Notes: generated from the letters alone by a model not told the origin. A stretch of 64,000 nucleotides of DNA from Pseudomonas sp. NKUCC02_KPG (GCF_019345465.1 NZ_JAHKRC010000006.1:124001-188000); one strand, 5' to 3'; positions 36,742 through 45,684 are shown, counted from the first letter of the stretch. Numbers and translations are program-made.

Positions 36742-37229
36742 AAAGATAAATATAAGTCTTTTATAAGTATTAAGGCAGTGCTTGCCTATATTTTACGTAG
36801 CTTCAACCCTCAAGCTTTTCTCAATATTGCGGCGCGGGGAGTTTAACGGCTTTCCCGTCAGGAGAACGGAAGCGCGCAAGGGGCTGTAAGGGCATAGGGG
36901 ATATGAAGAAGGGGTCTTGGACGCGAGCGAAGGCCCTTGGTAAAAAGAGCGTGTTCGTAGAGCGTATTTCAGGAGTTTACTTTGAGAACGTGTAGCGAGC
37001 AGGAGTCCCGGATTGCTTGTTGGGACCCGCCCTTGGTAATGGGCAGTGATCAATGGGCTTCAGCATTGAGCTTCGAGTTAATCTACTCCCTGCCAATCTA
37101 GGCCAATGACTCAAGGTTTTGGTTCATTGATCACATCTATTCAGGCTGCCCGACGGCTCAAAGCGCGGGCAGTTCGAGCGCCGGGAGGAGCCGCACCCAT
37201 GCTGCGGTCATCCCTGTATCCATCAGACT
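36742..37229. other. Gene-poor element remnant
   Basis: The AT-rich start (36742-36790) probably holds the toxin-antitoxin promoter. A 30-codon plus-strand frame at 36903 (MKKGSWTRAKALGKKS...) and an 86-codon minus-strand frame over the same bases are not convincing genes. The stretch around 36820-36910, with GGGGAGTTTAACGGCTTTCC and a run of complementary patches, gives the impression of a dispersed pseudomonad repeat, from recollection only. Confidence 0.35.
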
Positions 37230-37230
37230 G

Positions 37231-37264
37231 GAGGCCGTCCATTTCAAGCGAAGTGGACGGCCTC
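37231..37264. terminator. Hairpin downstream of the lipoprotein gene
   Basis: GAGGCCGTCCA and TGGACGGCCTC form a perfect 11-bp stem with a 12-base loop, 26 bases beyond the stop of the minus-strand lipoprotein gene. No U-run. Confidence 0.6.
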
Positions 37265-37289
37265 TGACGTGTTGTGCTCGACACATCGC

Positions 37290-37919
37290 TCAAAGCTGCT
37301 TGAGGGTCTCCTGGGTTATGGCTTCAAGGCCGGCTTCGGTAATGTGCTTCCAGTCGTTATCCGTGGCCACTTTCACCTTCTCGCTGACCAGGGTTTTCAG
37401 GGACAGCTCAGGTGCGCCTGCGGTTTTTATCTGCAACAACGACTTGTTGCGCAGCACCTTATCGAGCACGCCTTCAGCCGTATACCATGACCAGAACTCA
37501 ATGATGTTGACCTTCACTTCACTGACATCCGGGGCTGCGCGAGTGCTGACCACTTCATAGCCTGCCTGCCGGTAAGCGCTGGCAACAGCATCGCCCACCA
37601 GTTCTGAAACCGTATGCCCTTCAGGCAGTAGCACGTCGCCAATGGCCATGTTGTAGTTATTGCGTTTGCGCGCAATCGCCCGCGCAGTAATCGACGTGTC
37701 GTCGACCTCGTCATATTTCAGTGAAGGTATGTCGAAGCTGGAAGGCTTGATCTGAAAAACGCGACTGTCCACGGCGCTGATGTATACCTTCTTGCCATTG
37801 CTGGGGGCAGGGGTCTGTGTATTGCCAGGTGGCAAGACATTCACGCTCACTTCTGCCCTGTTAGTGGCGCATCCTGCCAGCAGCACCAATGCCATAACCG
37901 CCAAAACTCTGCGAACCAT
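37290..37919 (-). CDS. YajG-like outer-membrane lipoprotein
   Basis: A 209-residue lipoprotein. The signal peptide MVRRVLAVMALVLLAGC ends in a lipobox (Cys17). The remainder (KKVYISAVDSRVF, YNMAIGDVLLPEGHTVSELV, YRQAGYEVV, VKVNIIEFW) matches the pattern of the YajG-type uncharacterised lipoprotein family. ATG (complement of 37919) has GGGAG upstream. Function unknown; probably anchored in the envelope. Confidence 0.78.
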   Translation of the reverse strand: MVRRVLAVMALVLLAGCATNRAEVSVNVLPPGNTQTPAPSNGKKVYISAVDSRVFQIKPSSFDIPSLKYDEVDDTSITARAIARKRNNYNMAIGDVLLPEGHTVSELVGDAVASAYRQAGYEVVSTRAAPDVSEVKVNIIEFWSWYTAEGVLDKVLRNKSLLQIKTAGAPELSLKTLVSEKVKVATDNDWKHITEAGLEAITQETLKQL

Positions 37920-38109
37920 CTTTATTACTCCCTTTCCATAGTGCGCCTTCACAGGCTTGACCCAAAAATGGCCAAAAAAGAGTGTAGAAGACAAATCGCA
38001 GCTCAATTGCGCGTGTACGGACATTGAAGACACCGTGTGCAGTGGCGTGTTTTATTCAAGTAAGGTATCGCTTTGGTTTGGGCGCTTGGTCTGTCAGGGA
38101 GTTACTTGA

Positions 38110-38409
38110 ATGAAACACATACTGTTGGGGGTTGTTCTGGCATCTGTTGCCGCCGTTGCGCAGGCCGGGATTCCTTTGGTTAACGCAACCTGTCCTGGAG
38201 GCTTTGAGGTCCATGCGGATCGTGGCGGCCCCATTTATATCAACGGCAAAGAGGCCAGGCTGAAGAAGTTCAGTGAAACCTATTTCGAGGCCAAGGGCAG
38301 CGGTATCACGATCTCATTGATGATCAATCCAGACGGCTCGGCGAGTGTTTCGTATACAGGCAAGGCCAGAGCCAATGGGATATGCCAGGTAAAAGGGCAG
38401 GACACCTGA
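38110..38409 (+). CDS. Small exported protein of unknown function
   Basis: A 99-residue protein with a clear signal peptide (MKHILLGVVLASVAAVAQA). The mature part of about 80 residues has two cysteines (NATCPGGFEV and NGICQVKG) that may form a disulfide. No family recognised. It is a single gene, divergent from the lipoprotein gene, with GGAG before the ATG. Confidence 0.75.
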   Translation: MKHILLGVVLASVAAVAQAGIPLVNATCPGGFEVHADRGGPIYINGKEARLKKFSETYFEAKGSGITISLMINPDGSASVSYTGKARANGICQVKGQDT

Positions 38410-38471
38410 CAAGTACCCCTCTTCAGGTTTTGGTGGAGCTCAGTGGGATAAATCAAATGAACCCCTGAAGA

Positions 38472-38490
38472 CCGCCCATGTGCCGGGCGG
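38472..38490. terminator. Short hairpin downstream of the DapA paralogue
   Basis: CCGCCC-atgtgcc-GGGCGG, 28 bases beyond the stop of the minus-strand DapA-like gene. No clear U-run, so only a tentative 3'-end hairpin. Confidence 0.4.
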
Positions 38491-38517
38491 CCATAACTGG
38501 GTCTGGGTCGTTGGCAA

Positions 38518-39393
38518 TCAACAGTCGATGTTTTTCAGCCCGTTCACTACGCCCTGCAAACGCAGCTTCATGGCTTCACTGCTGCGTTGCATCGGCGCTC
38601 GCAATTCGTCATGGATCAGGCCTGCAAGCGCCAGGGCGGCTTTCACCGGAGCAGGATTGGGTTCGATGAACAGGCTGTGAATCAACGGTACCAATCGCAG
38701 GAACGTCGCACGACCCTCGGCCAGCTGGTTGTCGCGAATTTGCTGATACAGCGCCACGAACAGCTCGGGATGAATGTGTGCCGAGGCGGCAATTGCGCCG
38801 GATGCCCCGAGGCACAATGCACTGAATATCTGGTTGTCTTCGCCGCACAACACATCCACTTTTTGACTGGCCAGCAACGCCAGTGTGTTGGCCTGATTGC
38901 CGCCGCAATCCTTGATAGCGACAATCCGCTCATGCTCGACAATGTTGAGTAAGGTCGCTTGTTCGAAGGTCACGCCGGTGCGATACGGGATGTCATAGAG
39001 AATGATCGGAACGCTTGATGCATCGGCGACGGTGTTGAAAAACCCTTCGAGCCCCGCTTGGGACGGGCGGATGTAGTACGGCGGCGGAACCAGCAAGCCT
39101 GCCACCGGGCGCTTGAGGATTTCACTCTGAAAGTGCAGCAGTTCGGTCAAATTATTACCGGCCAGCCCCATGACCACCTGCGGTCCTGGTACCTGTTCCA
39201 GCACCGCATCCAGCACATCCAACTGCTCACGTTTGCTCAGCGCCGCTGCTTCGCCGGTGGTGCCGCAGACCACAATACCGTCGATGCCACTTTCGAGCAG
39301 ATGGCTGACCAGCCGCCGTAGTGCGACAAAGTCGATCGCGCCGTTATGGAAAGGTGTAACGAGTGGAACCCAGATCCCTTGAAACGATGACAT
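38518..39393 (-). CDS. DapA-family aldolase (dihydrodipicolinate synthase paralogue)
   Basis: A 291-residue class I aldolase. The Schiff-base lysine is Lys161 in RIVAIKDCGG, with Tyr133 in IILYDIPYRTG and the phosphate-like loop CGTTGEAAAL. Catalytic residues sit at the same numbers as in E. coli DapA, so it may be a true synthase or a related lyase (for example N-acetylneuraminate or sugar-acid type). It stands alone, without lysine genes nearby. ATG preceded by AGGAG. Confidence 0.85.
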   Translation of the reverse strand: MSSFQGIWVPLVTPFHNGAIDFVALRRLVSHLLESGIDGIVVCGTTGEAAALSKREQLDVLDAVLEQVPGPQVVMGLAGNNLTELLHFQSEILKRPVAGLLVPPPYYIRPSQAGLEGFFNTVADASSVPIILYDIPYRTGVTFEQATLLNIVEHERIVAIKDCGGNQANTLALLASQKVDVLCGEDNQIFSALCLGASGAIAASAHIHPELFVALYQQIRDNQLAEGRATFLRLVPLIHSLFIEPNPAPVKAALALAGLIHDELRAPMQRSSEAMKLRLQGVVNGLKNIDC

Positions 39394-39478
39394 GTACTGA
39401 CTCCTGAAGGTTGACCGATTGAGTCACCGCCAGAAGTGCAGAAGGGAAGAAAGCAAGGGAGGAAGTCCGTAGCGCTCA

Positions 39479-39505
39479 TGTCCTGTCAGCCCATCTGACG
39501 GGACA
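39479..39505. promoter_or_regulatory. Inverted repeat upstream of the DapA paralogue
   Basis: TGTCCTGTCAG-cccat-CTGACGGGACA is an 11-bp stem with one G-U, about 86 bases before the gene's start on the minus strand. It could be an operator or a leader hairpin. The rest of the 39394-39829 gap shows nothing clear. Confidence 0.4.
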
Positions 39506-39829
39506 GCGCGCCCCGGTCAAATGAGCGACTGTTTCTTGAATTTGGAGGCGATGCAGGCACGACCCGACGCATCGGCATGTAAACCGATATCGCGCAGCAT
39601 AAGGTCGGTGATTAGCAACATCAGAGGGATCGCCTTCAATCAATGACCCCTTTTTTAGAAGTTTGCCGCGCAGATGTCAACTGGCCATTGGGCCTTGGAC
39701 TGAAAAGGGCGGGACGCTCGCAGCAAGGCAGTTGATCGACATTCATCGCGTAGCGCCCGTAAGCTAAGACGGGGTCTGGGGCCCGGACTTGAACGGGATA
39801 GTTATCCTCAACGTGAAACAGGGAGTTAC

Positions 39830-40414
39830 ATGGGCTTTTTATATCGGCTGTTTGGTGGACGCTTCACCATGCCTCCACCCGAAGAAACCAACCTCAGCGC
39901 TTCAAAAATCATGAAAGAACTTCGACCGGAGGGGCACGATCCTGCCCGGAAAAAAGCACTTGAGGCTTTTGCCAATGAGCTGGTAGCCCTCGTTCCACAA
40001 AAGGAAGGGTCCAGGCTTGTGCGGCGTGTGATGCGTCGATACGCGATGGGAGATGACGCACCCGGCGCCCTCACAGAGGGGCTGTTGAATGACGTCAAAG
40101 GACAAAAACTTGAAGCCCTCGTTCTGCTTAGCGTGGACTGGAAGGGTTATGACGTGTTCGAGTATCAAGCGCCCTTTCTGGTAAGCGCCAGTGGCTTGAA
40201 AGAACCCTACGTCTATGTCCATGAAGGCGCCTCATCCATGCCTGAGGTTCTCGGCAACCTTGACCAGTGGTTGGCCCGGTTGGGTAAACGTTATCTTCAC
40301 CTGGACTCGGGAGGGGACAATTACGACGGTTTCATTGTTGATGCTGATCGGGTACCCGGGATTATCGAGTTGGCGGGGCGTGCGGGGATAAAAGTCAGCC
40401 TTGAGAATTTTTAG
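39830..40414 (+). CDS. Hypothetical cytosolic protein (possibly DUF6630-like)
   Basis: A 194-residue protein with no signal peptide or membrane segment. The N-terminal part is helical and basic. The C-terminal half contains ALVLLSVDWKGYDVFEYQ and YLHLDSGGDNYDGFIVDADR, reminiscent of the DUF6630 family, though this is from memory of the pattern. GGGAG precedes the ATG. It is a single gene followed by a strong terminator. Confidence 0.65.
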   Translation: MGFLYRLFGGRFTMPPPEETNLSASKIMKELRPEGHDPARKKALEAFANELVALVPQKEGSRLVRRVMRRYAMGDDAPGALTEGLLNDVKGQKLEALVLLSVDWKGYDVFEYQAPFLVSASGLKEPYVYVHEGASSMPEVLGNLDQWLARLGKRYLHLDSGGDNYDGFIVDADRVPGIIELAGRAGIKVSLENF

Positions 40415-40522
40415 AGGCTTCGCATCTTGATGATGGGAGAGGGGCTGATATTGGCCTAAGCTAATTCCAAAATAGTATTTATTTCTAGTTTTTAAGATCG
40501 TTTAGCTTTATGCCTCTGCAAG

Positions 40523-40552
40523 GCGCCGCCCTCAACTGCGGCGCTTTTTTTT
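40523..40552 (+). terminator. Rho-independent terminator
   Basis: GCGCCGC-(8-base loop)-GCGGCGC followed by eight T. It ends transcripts from the hypothetical gene at 39830 and insulates the transporter operon downstream. Confidence 0.88.
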
Positions 40553-40656
40553 GCATCAGGCTTACCGTATTCGGAGCATGGCCTGGGGCGCAGCCCTTAT
40601 TCCCACTCTGGAGCGAGCAGCACGCCGCCTCCAGGGAGCGCTTGCTCGGAGCTACT

Positions 40657-42753
40657 GTGACACTGACTCAAACCGCTTCATCAGCAGCCCGGATCGAGCC
40701 TTCTCAATGGCTCGCCCATCCCGCCAGCCATCCCGAAAGGGAGGGTGACGTCGTCCTCGAATTGCGAAACGTCACCAAAACCTATCAGCGCAAGAATGCC
40801 TCGACGTTGCCTGCCGTCAGCGATGTGAGCCTGAAGGTGCGTCGTGGTGAGGTGCTGTGCCTGATGGGAACATCCGGCAGTGGCAAATCAACGCTGCTGC
40901 GCCACATCAATCGCCTGATCGAGCCCTCGAGTGGCGAAGTCCTGATCGAAGGCCAGGCCATCAGCGGCTTGAGTCCCGAGGCTTTGCGCGAGTTGAGGGG
41001 CCAGCGCATCGGGATGGTGTTTCAGCATTTTGGCCTGCTGCCCCATCGCACGGTGCTGGACAATGTCGCGTTGCCCCTTGAGTTGCGCGGCGAACCCGAG
41101 CCGATTCGCTATGCGGCGGCCACGCTGCAGTTGCAGGCGGTTGGGCTGCAAGGGTGGGGCGATCATTATCCCCATGAGCTTTCCGGTGGCATGCAGCAAC
41201 GGGTCGGGCTGGCACGGGCATTGGTGACTGACCCCGACATCTTGCTGATGGACGAGCCATTCAGCGCACTTGATCCGACCATCCGCCGGGATCTGCAAAC
41301 TCATTTTTTGGCCCTGGTGCGTGAACGCGGAATCAGCACATTGCTGGTCACCCACGACCCGGCGGAAGCCATACGTCTTGCCGATCGGATTGCCGTGCTG
41401 CGCCGCGGTCGCCTGGTGCAGCTGGGCACACCCCAGGAGTTGCTGGAGCATCCGGTTGACGCTGAAGTGGCGGATTTTTTCCGGGACTGCACCCCAACCC
41501 CGTCAGTGCTGCGAAGCGTTGAAAACGTTCCCGTCCCGGCTGCTGAAGGTGCTCCCCGCGAGCAAACGTCCAACCCTGGGTTGAGTGGCTGGCAATCCGT
41601 ATTGCTGGGCCCCGCTGCCCTGGCCGCACAGGGCAAGGGCGGTGCCTTCTGGCTTACGTTCGTTGCAGAGCTCGCCGCCTTGGCTTTGGTGGGGCAAAAC
41701 ATTGCCAGCGGTTCGTGGCTGGCGATTCTGGCGGCCGTGGCGCTGTTTGGCGTCAGTCGCTATGCAGCGTTCTCGTTGAGCCGCCATCCCGTGCGCAGCA
41801 ACGCATCGGGTTGGGCGCTGCCTTTGGTGGTATTGCTGGCCAGTCAGGCATTGGTGATCTGGCGTGTCATCACGCCAGACACGACTAATGTGCTGCTGCA
41901 GTTCCCGAGCAATCGCCAGGCGCTGTTGCTGACAGCGCAGAGCATCGATGACTTCATTGGCTGGTCCCAGGTGACGTTCGAGAGCGCATTCGTGGGTGTG
42001 ATCGTTGCGGTCAGGACCGTCATCGAAGGCATCGAAAGCCTGCTGGGCTGGCTGCCGTGGCCGGTTTCGGCGCTGGCGCTGGTGTTTCTGGCGTGGCGCT
42101 CGGCGGGCTTGGCGTTGGCACTGACCAGTGGGGCTGCGTTGCTGTACATCGGCCTGTTCGGCTTTTGGGAGCGCACCATCGCCACTCTGGCGCTGGTGGG
42201 GTCTTCCGTGTTGATTGCCCTGGTCATTGGTGTACCCACCGGCATTCTGCTTGCCAAACGACCGCTGATACGCAAGGTGATCACGCCCTTGCTGGATGTG
42301 ATGCAAACCCTGCCAACGTTTGTGTATTTGATCCCTGCCGTGGCGTTCTTTTCGGTCGGCAAGACGCCGGCGGTAATCGCAACGGTGATTTTTGCGCTGG
42401 CGCCGATGATTCGCCTGACCTCCCTGGGGATTCAGCAAGTTCCCAAGGATGCCGTCGAGGCTGCGGTCGCCCACGGGGCCAGTCCCTGGCAAACCCTGAC
42501 CAAGGTGCAACTGCCTCTGGCTCGAAGGTCGCTGTTGCTTGGGGTCAATCAAACCATCGTCATGAGTTTGTCGATGGTCGTCGTGGCGGCACTGATCGGC
42601 GCTGGCGGCCTGGGCTATGACGTCATGACGGCGTTGCGCAATATCAAGGGTGGCGAGGGCGTGCTGGCGGGCGTGGCGATCGTTCTGTGCGCGCTGATCC
42701 CTGATCGAATCATTCAATCGAGCTTGCGCAAGCAAGATCATCTGCACACCTGA
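40657..42753 (+). CDS. Fused ABC ATPase-permease, glycine betaine/choline type
   Basis: A 698-residue fusion. Residues about 25-280 are a ProV-like ATPase (Walker A MGTSGSGKST, signature LSGGMQQRVGLARAL, Walker B ILLMDEPFSALDP) without the CBS domains usual in ProV/OpuAA. A linker leads into a ProW/OpuAB-like permease of several membrane helices with the segment VMQTLPTFVYLIPAVAFFSV. Quaternary amine or onium uptake is expected. GTG at 40657 with CGGAG upstream was chosen; the frame is open to 40510. It is first in a four-gene operon. Confidence 0.88.
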   Translation: MTLTQTASSAARIEPSQWLAHPASHPEREGDVVLELRNVTKTYQRKNASTLPAVSDVSLKVRRGEVLCLMGTSGSGKSTLLRHINRLIEPSSGEVLIEGQAISGLSPEALRELRGQRIGMVFQHFGLLPHRTVLDNVALPLELRGEPEPIRYAAATLQLQAVGLQGWGDHYPHELSGGMQQRVGLARALVTDPDILLMDEPFSALDPTIRRDLQTHFLALVRERGISTLLVTHDPAEAIRLADRIAVLRRGRLVQLGTPQELLEHPVDAEVADFFRDCTPTPSVLRSVENVPVPAAEGAPREQTSNPGLSGWQSVLLGPAALAAQGKGGAFWLTFVAELAALALVGQNIASGSWLAILAAVALFGVSRYAAFSLSRHPVRSNASGWALPLVVLLASQALVIWRVITPDTTNVLLQFPSNRQALLLTAQSIDDFIGWSQVTFESAFVGVIVAVRTVIEGIESLLGWLPWPVSALALVFLAWRSAGLALALTSGAALLYIGLFGFWERTIATLALVGSSVLIALVIGVPTGILLAKRPLIRKVITPLLDVMQTLPTFVYLIPAVAFFSVGKTPAVIATVIFALAPMIRLTSLGIQQVPKDAVEAAVAHGASPWQTLTKVQLPLARRSLLLGVNQTIVMSLSMVVVAALIGAGGLGYDVMTALRNIKGGEGVLAGVAIVLCALIPDRIIQSSLRKQDHLHT

Positions 42754-42768
42754 ACAGTGAGACTTAAT

Positions 42769-43818
42769 GTGAAGACACACGTATTGCGAAACTGGGGCGC
42801 TGCTGCACTGCTGGCCTCCCTGATTCTTCCCGCCACAGCCCAGGCCAAGGACAAAATAGTCATTGGCGAGCAAAACTGGACGGGCGCTATCGCCATTCAG
42901 TACATCCTGGGGGAAGTGATCAAAACCCGTCTTGATGGCGATGTTTCGTACCTGGCAGGGGATGTCCCGGTGCTGTTCAGTGCCGCGTCCAAAGGCGATG
43001 GCTCGGTGGACGTGCTGACGGATATCTGGCTGCCCAACCAGTCGGCAGCCTGGGCGAAATACGTCACAGGCGGCACCCGGTCCCTGGTACCGAACACTCA
43101 ACCCTACGCGGCCGTGCAGGGCTTTTATATTCCCGGCTATGTGCAGGACAAGTACGGGGTCAAATCCGTCTATGACCTGAAAAAACCGGAAGTGGCCAAG
43201 CTCTTCGAGCCTCTGGGCGGCGGCAAGGCCGAGTTGCTGGTGGGGCCTGCCGGATGGGAGTCGACTTACATCGGCCAGATCAAGGCCAAGGATTACGGGT
43301 TCGCCGACAAATTCGAGTCGGTGTCCACGGAGGCATCGGTGACCTACGCCAAGTTGGCGTCGGCTTACAAGGCGCAGCGTGGCGTGGTGTTCTATGCCTA
43401 TACACCGGACTGGATCTTTTCGGCGTTTGACCTGCGTCGTCTGGATGAACCCGCGTTTGACGGCTATGCCCAGGACAACAAAAAAGATGACCCGCTGTAC
43501 AAGGCCGATGGCTGCTGGAAATTCATCAGCCCGACCGTTGACCCGGACTGGCTGAACAAGAGTCAGATCACCTGCGCCTTCCCGGATGCCAGGGTTCACG
43601 TTCTGGCGTCCTCATCCTTGCAGAAACGCGCACCTGAAATTGCCGAGTTCCTGCGCAATGTGGCGATCGAGCCTGCGCAACTCAATGACCTGATTCTGAA
43701 GATCGAAAAGGAAAAACTGCCTGCAGATGTCGCCGCCAAGGCGTGGGTCCAGGCCAACGGTGCCATCGTCGACCAGTGGCTCGCCCCATCGGCGCCGAAA
43801 GTGAGTGCGATCCAATGA
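42769..43818 (+). CDS. Glycine betaine/onium-type periplasmic binding protein (OpuAC family)
   Basis: A 349-residue protein with a signal peptide (GAAALLASLILPATAQA). The mature start KDKIVIGEQNWTGAIAIQYI is typical of ProX/OpuAC-type binding proteins, with tryptophans that could form an aromatic box for a quaternary group. The GTG at 42769 gives a normal signal peptide; another GTG lies at 42757. It lies 15 bases after the transporter and overlaps the methyltransferase by ATGA. Confidence 0.87.
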   Translation: MKTHVLRNWGAAALLASLILPATAQAKDKIVIGEQNWTGAIAIQYILGEVIKTRLDGDVSYLAGDVPVLFSAASKGDGSVDVLTDIWLPNQSAAWAKYVTGGTRSLVPNTQPYAAVQGFYIPGYVQDKYGVKSVYDLKKPEVAKLFEPLGGGKAELLVGPAGWESTYIGQIKAKDYGFADKFESVSTEASVTYAKLASAYKAQRGVVFYAYTPDWIFSAFDLRRLDEPAFDGYAQDNKKDDPLYKADGCWKFISPTVDPDWLNKSQITCAFPDARVHVLASSSLQKRAPEIAEFLRNVAIEPAQLNDLILKIEKEKLPADVAAKAWVQANGAIVDQWLAPSAPKVSAIQ

Positions 43819-44735
43819 GCCACCCATCCTTGCGTTTACTCGATGGCGGCATGGGGCGTGAGCTGCAGCGGATCGGGGCGCCGTTTCGCCAGCCTGAATG
43901 GTCAGCGCTCGCGCTGATCGAGGCCCCCGAGTTCGTGCTCCAGGCCCATCAAGCGTTCATTGAGGCCGGTGCACGAATCATCACCACCAACAGCTACGCG
44001 GTGGTGCCTTTTCATATCGGGGATGAGCGCTTTGCCAGGGACGGACGCGCCCTGGCCGAGCGGGCTGCAGGCCTAGCCCGTGAGGCGGCATCCGGCAGTA
44101 GCGAGCCGGTCACGGTGGCCGGTTCTTTACCGCCAGCCCTGGGGTCGTATCGACCGGATTTGTTTGATCATCAACGTTCGGTCGCTATTCATCGCGAGCT
44201 GATCGCCGGTCTGCGGGCTCATGTCGATGTCTGGTTGGCGGAAACCCAAAGCTCCATCGCTGAAGTACGGGCTGTCGTGGAGGCGCTCGGCGCAGAAACC
44301 AAGCCACTCTGGGTCGCGTTTACCCTCCTGGATGAGGCCGACGAGCCACCGCGACTGCGCTCATCGGAGACGGTCGCCGATGCCGTGCGTGCAGCGCTCG
44401 AGCTGGGGGCGAGGGCAGTGCTGTTCAATTGCAGCCAGCCAGAAGTGATGGCTGCGGCACTCGCCAGCGCACGGGAAGTCATTGGCAGCGTGGATCAAGC
44501 CGTTGAGCTTGGGGTTTACGCCAATGCATTTCCTCCTGTCAGTACGCAGGCAAAAGCAAACAGCACCTTGCTGGAGATTCGCAGTGATCTGGGGCCTGAG
44601 TCATACCTGCACTGGTCCAGGTCGTGGGTGGTGGCAGGCGCCAGTATTGTTGGAGGGTGCTGTGGTATCGGGCCTGAACATATCGCGCAGTTGCACTCGC
44701 ATCTGCTGCCGCAAAAAGAGGAGGTCAGCCCATGA
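43815..44735 (+). CDS. Homocysteine S-methyltransferase family protein
   Basis: A 306-residue TIM-barrel methyltransferase. The start LRLLDGGMGRELQRIG is the family signature, and the zinc ligands are in VLFNCSQPE and IVGGCCGIGPEHI. Relatives use S-methylmethionine, betaine or dimethylsulfoniopropionate as methyl donor to make methionine from homocysteine. Being coupled (ATGA) to an onium binding protein suggests that the donor is the imported substrate. Confidence 0.87.
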   Translation: MSHPSLRLLDGGMGRELQRIGAPFRQPEWSALALIEAPEFVLQAHQAFIEAGARIITTNSYAVVPFHIGDERFARDGRALAERAAGLAREAASGSSEPVTVAGSLPPALGSYRPDLFDHQRSVAIHRELIAGLRAHVDVWLAETQSSIAEVRAVVEALGAETKPLWVAFTLLDEADEPPRLRSSETVADAVRAALELGARAVLFNCSQPEVMAAALASAREVIGSVDQAVELGVYANAFPPVSTQAKANSTLLEIRSDLGPESYLHWSRSWVVAGASIVGGCCGIGPEHIAQLHSHLLPQKEEVSP

Positions 44736-45199
44736 CTGATGTTCAAGAAGACGTGAATGTTGAGCAGGCTACTTTTGGTGCGGGCTGTTTTTGGGGGGCT
44801 GAAGCCGCGTTTCGTTTATTGCCGGGCGTGATCGACAGCCGGGTCGGTTTTGCCCGTTCGCCCATAGATGGGGCAGCGTGGATTGAAGTGGTGCAAGTTG
44901 ACTTCGATCCGGGGGTGATTGCTTACAGTGGCCTGATCGAACAGTTCTGGACATTGCATGATCCGACTTCGTTCGATCGTCAGGGAGCGGATGTCGGGGT
45001 GAAGTACCGTTCGGCCTTGTTTTCCAACTCCGATCAACAAGCCCGGTCAGCACTGGTCGCCATACAGCAACTGGATGCCAGCGGGCGGCTGGGAAAACCG
45101 GTGGCCACGGTGATTCTTGCACTGGGCGAGTTTCAAAAGGCAGATGAAGATCAGCAGCGTTATCTTGAAAAACACGGTGCCAGCGCCTGCGCTATCTGA
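44732..45199 (+). CDS. Short, divergent peptide-methionine sulfoxide reductase A
   Basis: A 155-residue MsrA-like protein. The catalytic motif ATFGAGCFWGAEAAFR and the later LHDPTSFDRQGADVGVKYRS are conserved. The usual loop between them (...PTYEEVCSGRTGHAE...) is missing or shortened and the GHAE motif reads AWIE, keeping only the glutamate. A cysteine near the C-terminus could resolve the disulfide. Coupled to the methyltransferase by ATGA. It may reduce methionine sulfoxide or a related sulfoxide. Confidence 0.8.
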   Translation: MTDVQEDVNVEQATFGAGCFWGAEAAFRLLPGVIDSRVGFARSPIDGAAWIEVVQVDFDPGVIAYSGLIEQFWTLHDPTSFDRQGADVGVKYRSALFSNSDQQARSALVAIQQLDASGRLGKPVATVILALGEFQKADEDQQRYLEKHGASACAI

Positions 45200-45216
45200 A
45201 CGGCTTGCGGGTGTGC

Positions 45217-45429
45217 TCAGTGAAGAGTGACCGCACGGCGACTTTCGCCAATCCTGATCCTGTCCAGCGCACGGTTCAAAGCATCCAGTGCATCGATCAG
45301 GGCTTTGGCCTCGGCTACCCGATCCTCTCCCCACAGGCGCTCAGCCATTTTGTTCAGGGCCTGAATTGAGCGTTCTATGTCTGCTGCGGTTACGGCCGGG
45401 GTCTCTGCGGGTTGCTTCTTCTTTGGCAT
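45217..45429 (-). CDS. Small helical hypothetical protein
   Basis: A 70-residue, highly charged, probably all-helical protein: MPKKKQPAETPAVTAADIER at the start, then IQALNKMAERLWGEDRVAEA and ALNRALDRIRIGESRRAV. No family recognised. It is convergent with the MsrA-like gene. The start is the inner ATG (complement of 45429); its ribosome-binding site is weak. Confidence 0.6.
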   Translation of the reverse strand: MPKKKQPAETPAVTAADIERSIQALNKMAERLWGEDRVAEAKALIDALDALNRALDRIRIGESRRAVTLH

Positions 45430-45509
45430 TATCTGGACTTCTTGGGCACGGGCTCGATGAGCCTTGCGTTCAGGCATGGCTCATCAACCGGATAGCCAAC
45501 AGGTGACTT

Positions 45510-45642
45510 CAACCCCCCTCCGTAGGCAAGGGGGGGAATAGATGCAGGCAATTGTACTGGCTTGCTCGCGTAACAACAGGATGGGAGCTTCCCCATTGCG
45601 CTTGCGAGACCTCTGGGTTTCAACAGGCATATAAAATGCCTG
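45510..45642. other. Hairpin-rich non-coding stretch
   Basis: In the 45430-45684 gap, CCCCCCT/AGGGGGG (near 45512-45536) and CAGGCAT-ataaa-ATGCCTG (45624-45642) form stems. No gene is supported here; the purpose is unknown. Confidence 0.4.
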
Positions 45643-45684
45643 CGATTTATGTGCAGGCGAGCCGCGCAACGAGACTGAAAGCCG

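Noticed and set aside
36793..37053. An 86-codon minus-strand frame in the element remnant
   Set aside because: Composition is unlike a protein (many Ser, Arg, Pro) and there is no ribosome-binding site. Kept only as part of an unexplained block.
41503..43599. A 698-codon minus-strand frame opposite the betaine-type transporter genes
   Set aside because: It spans two conserved genes on the other strand; Arg/His/Gln-rich shadow without motifs.
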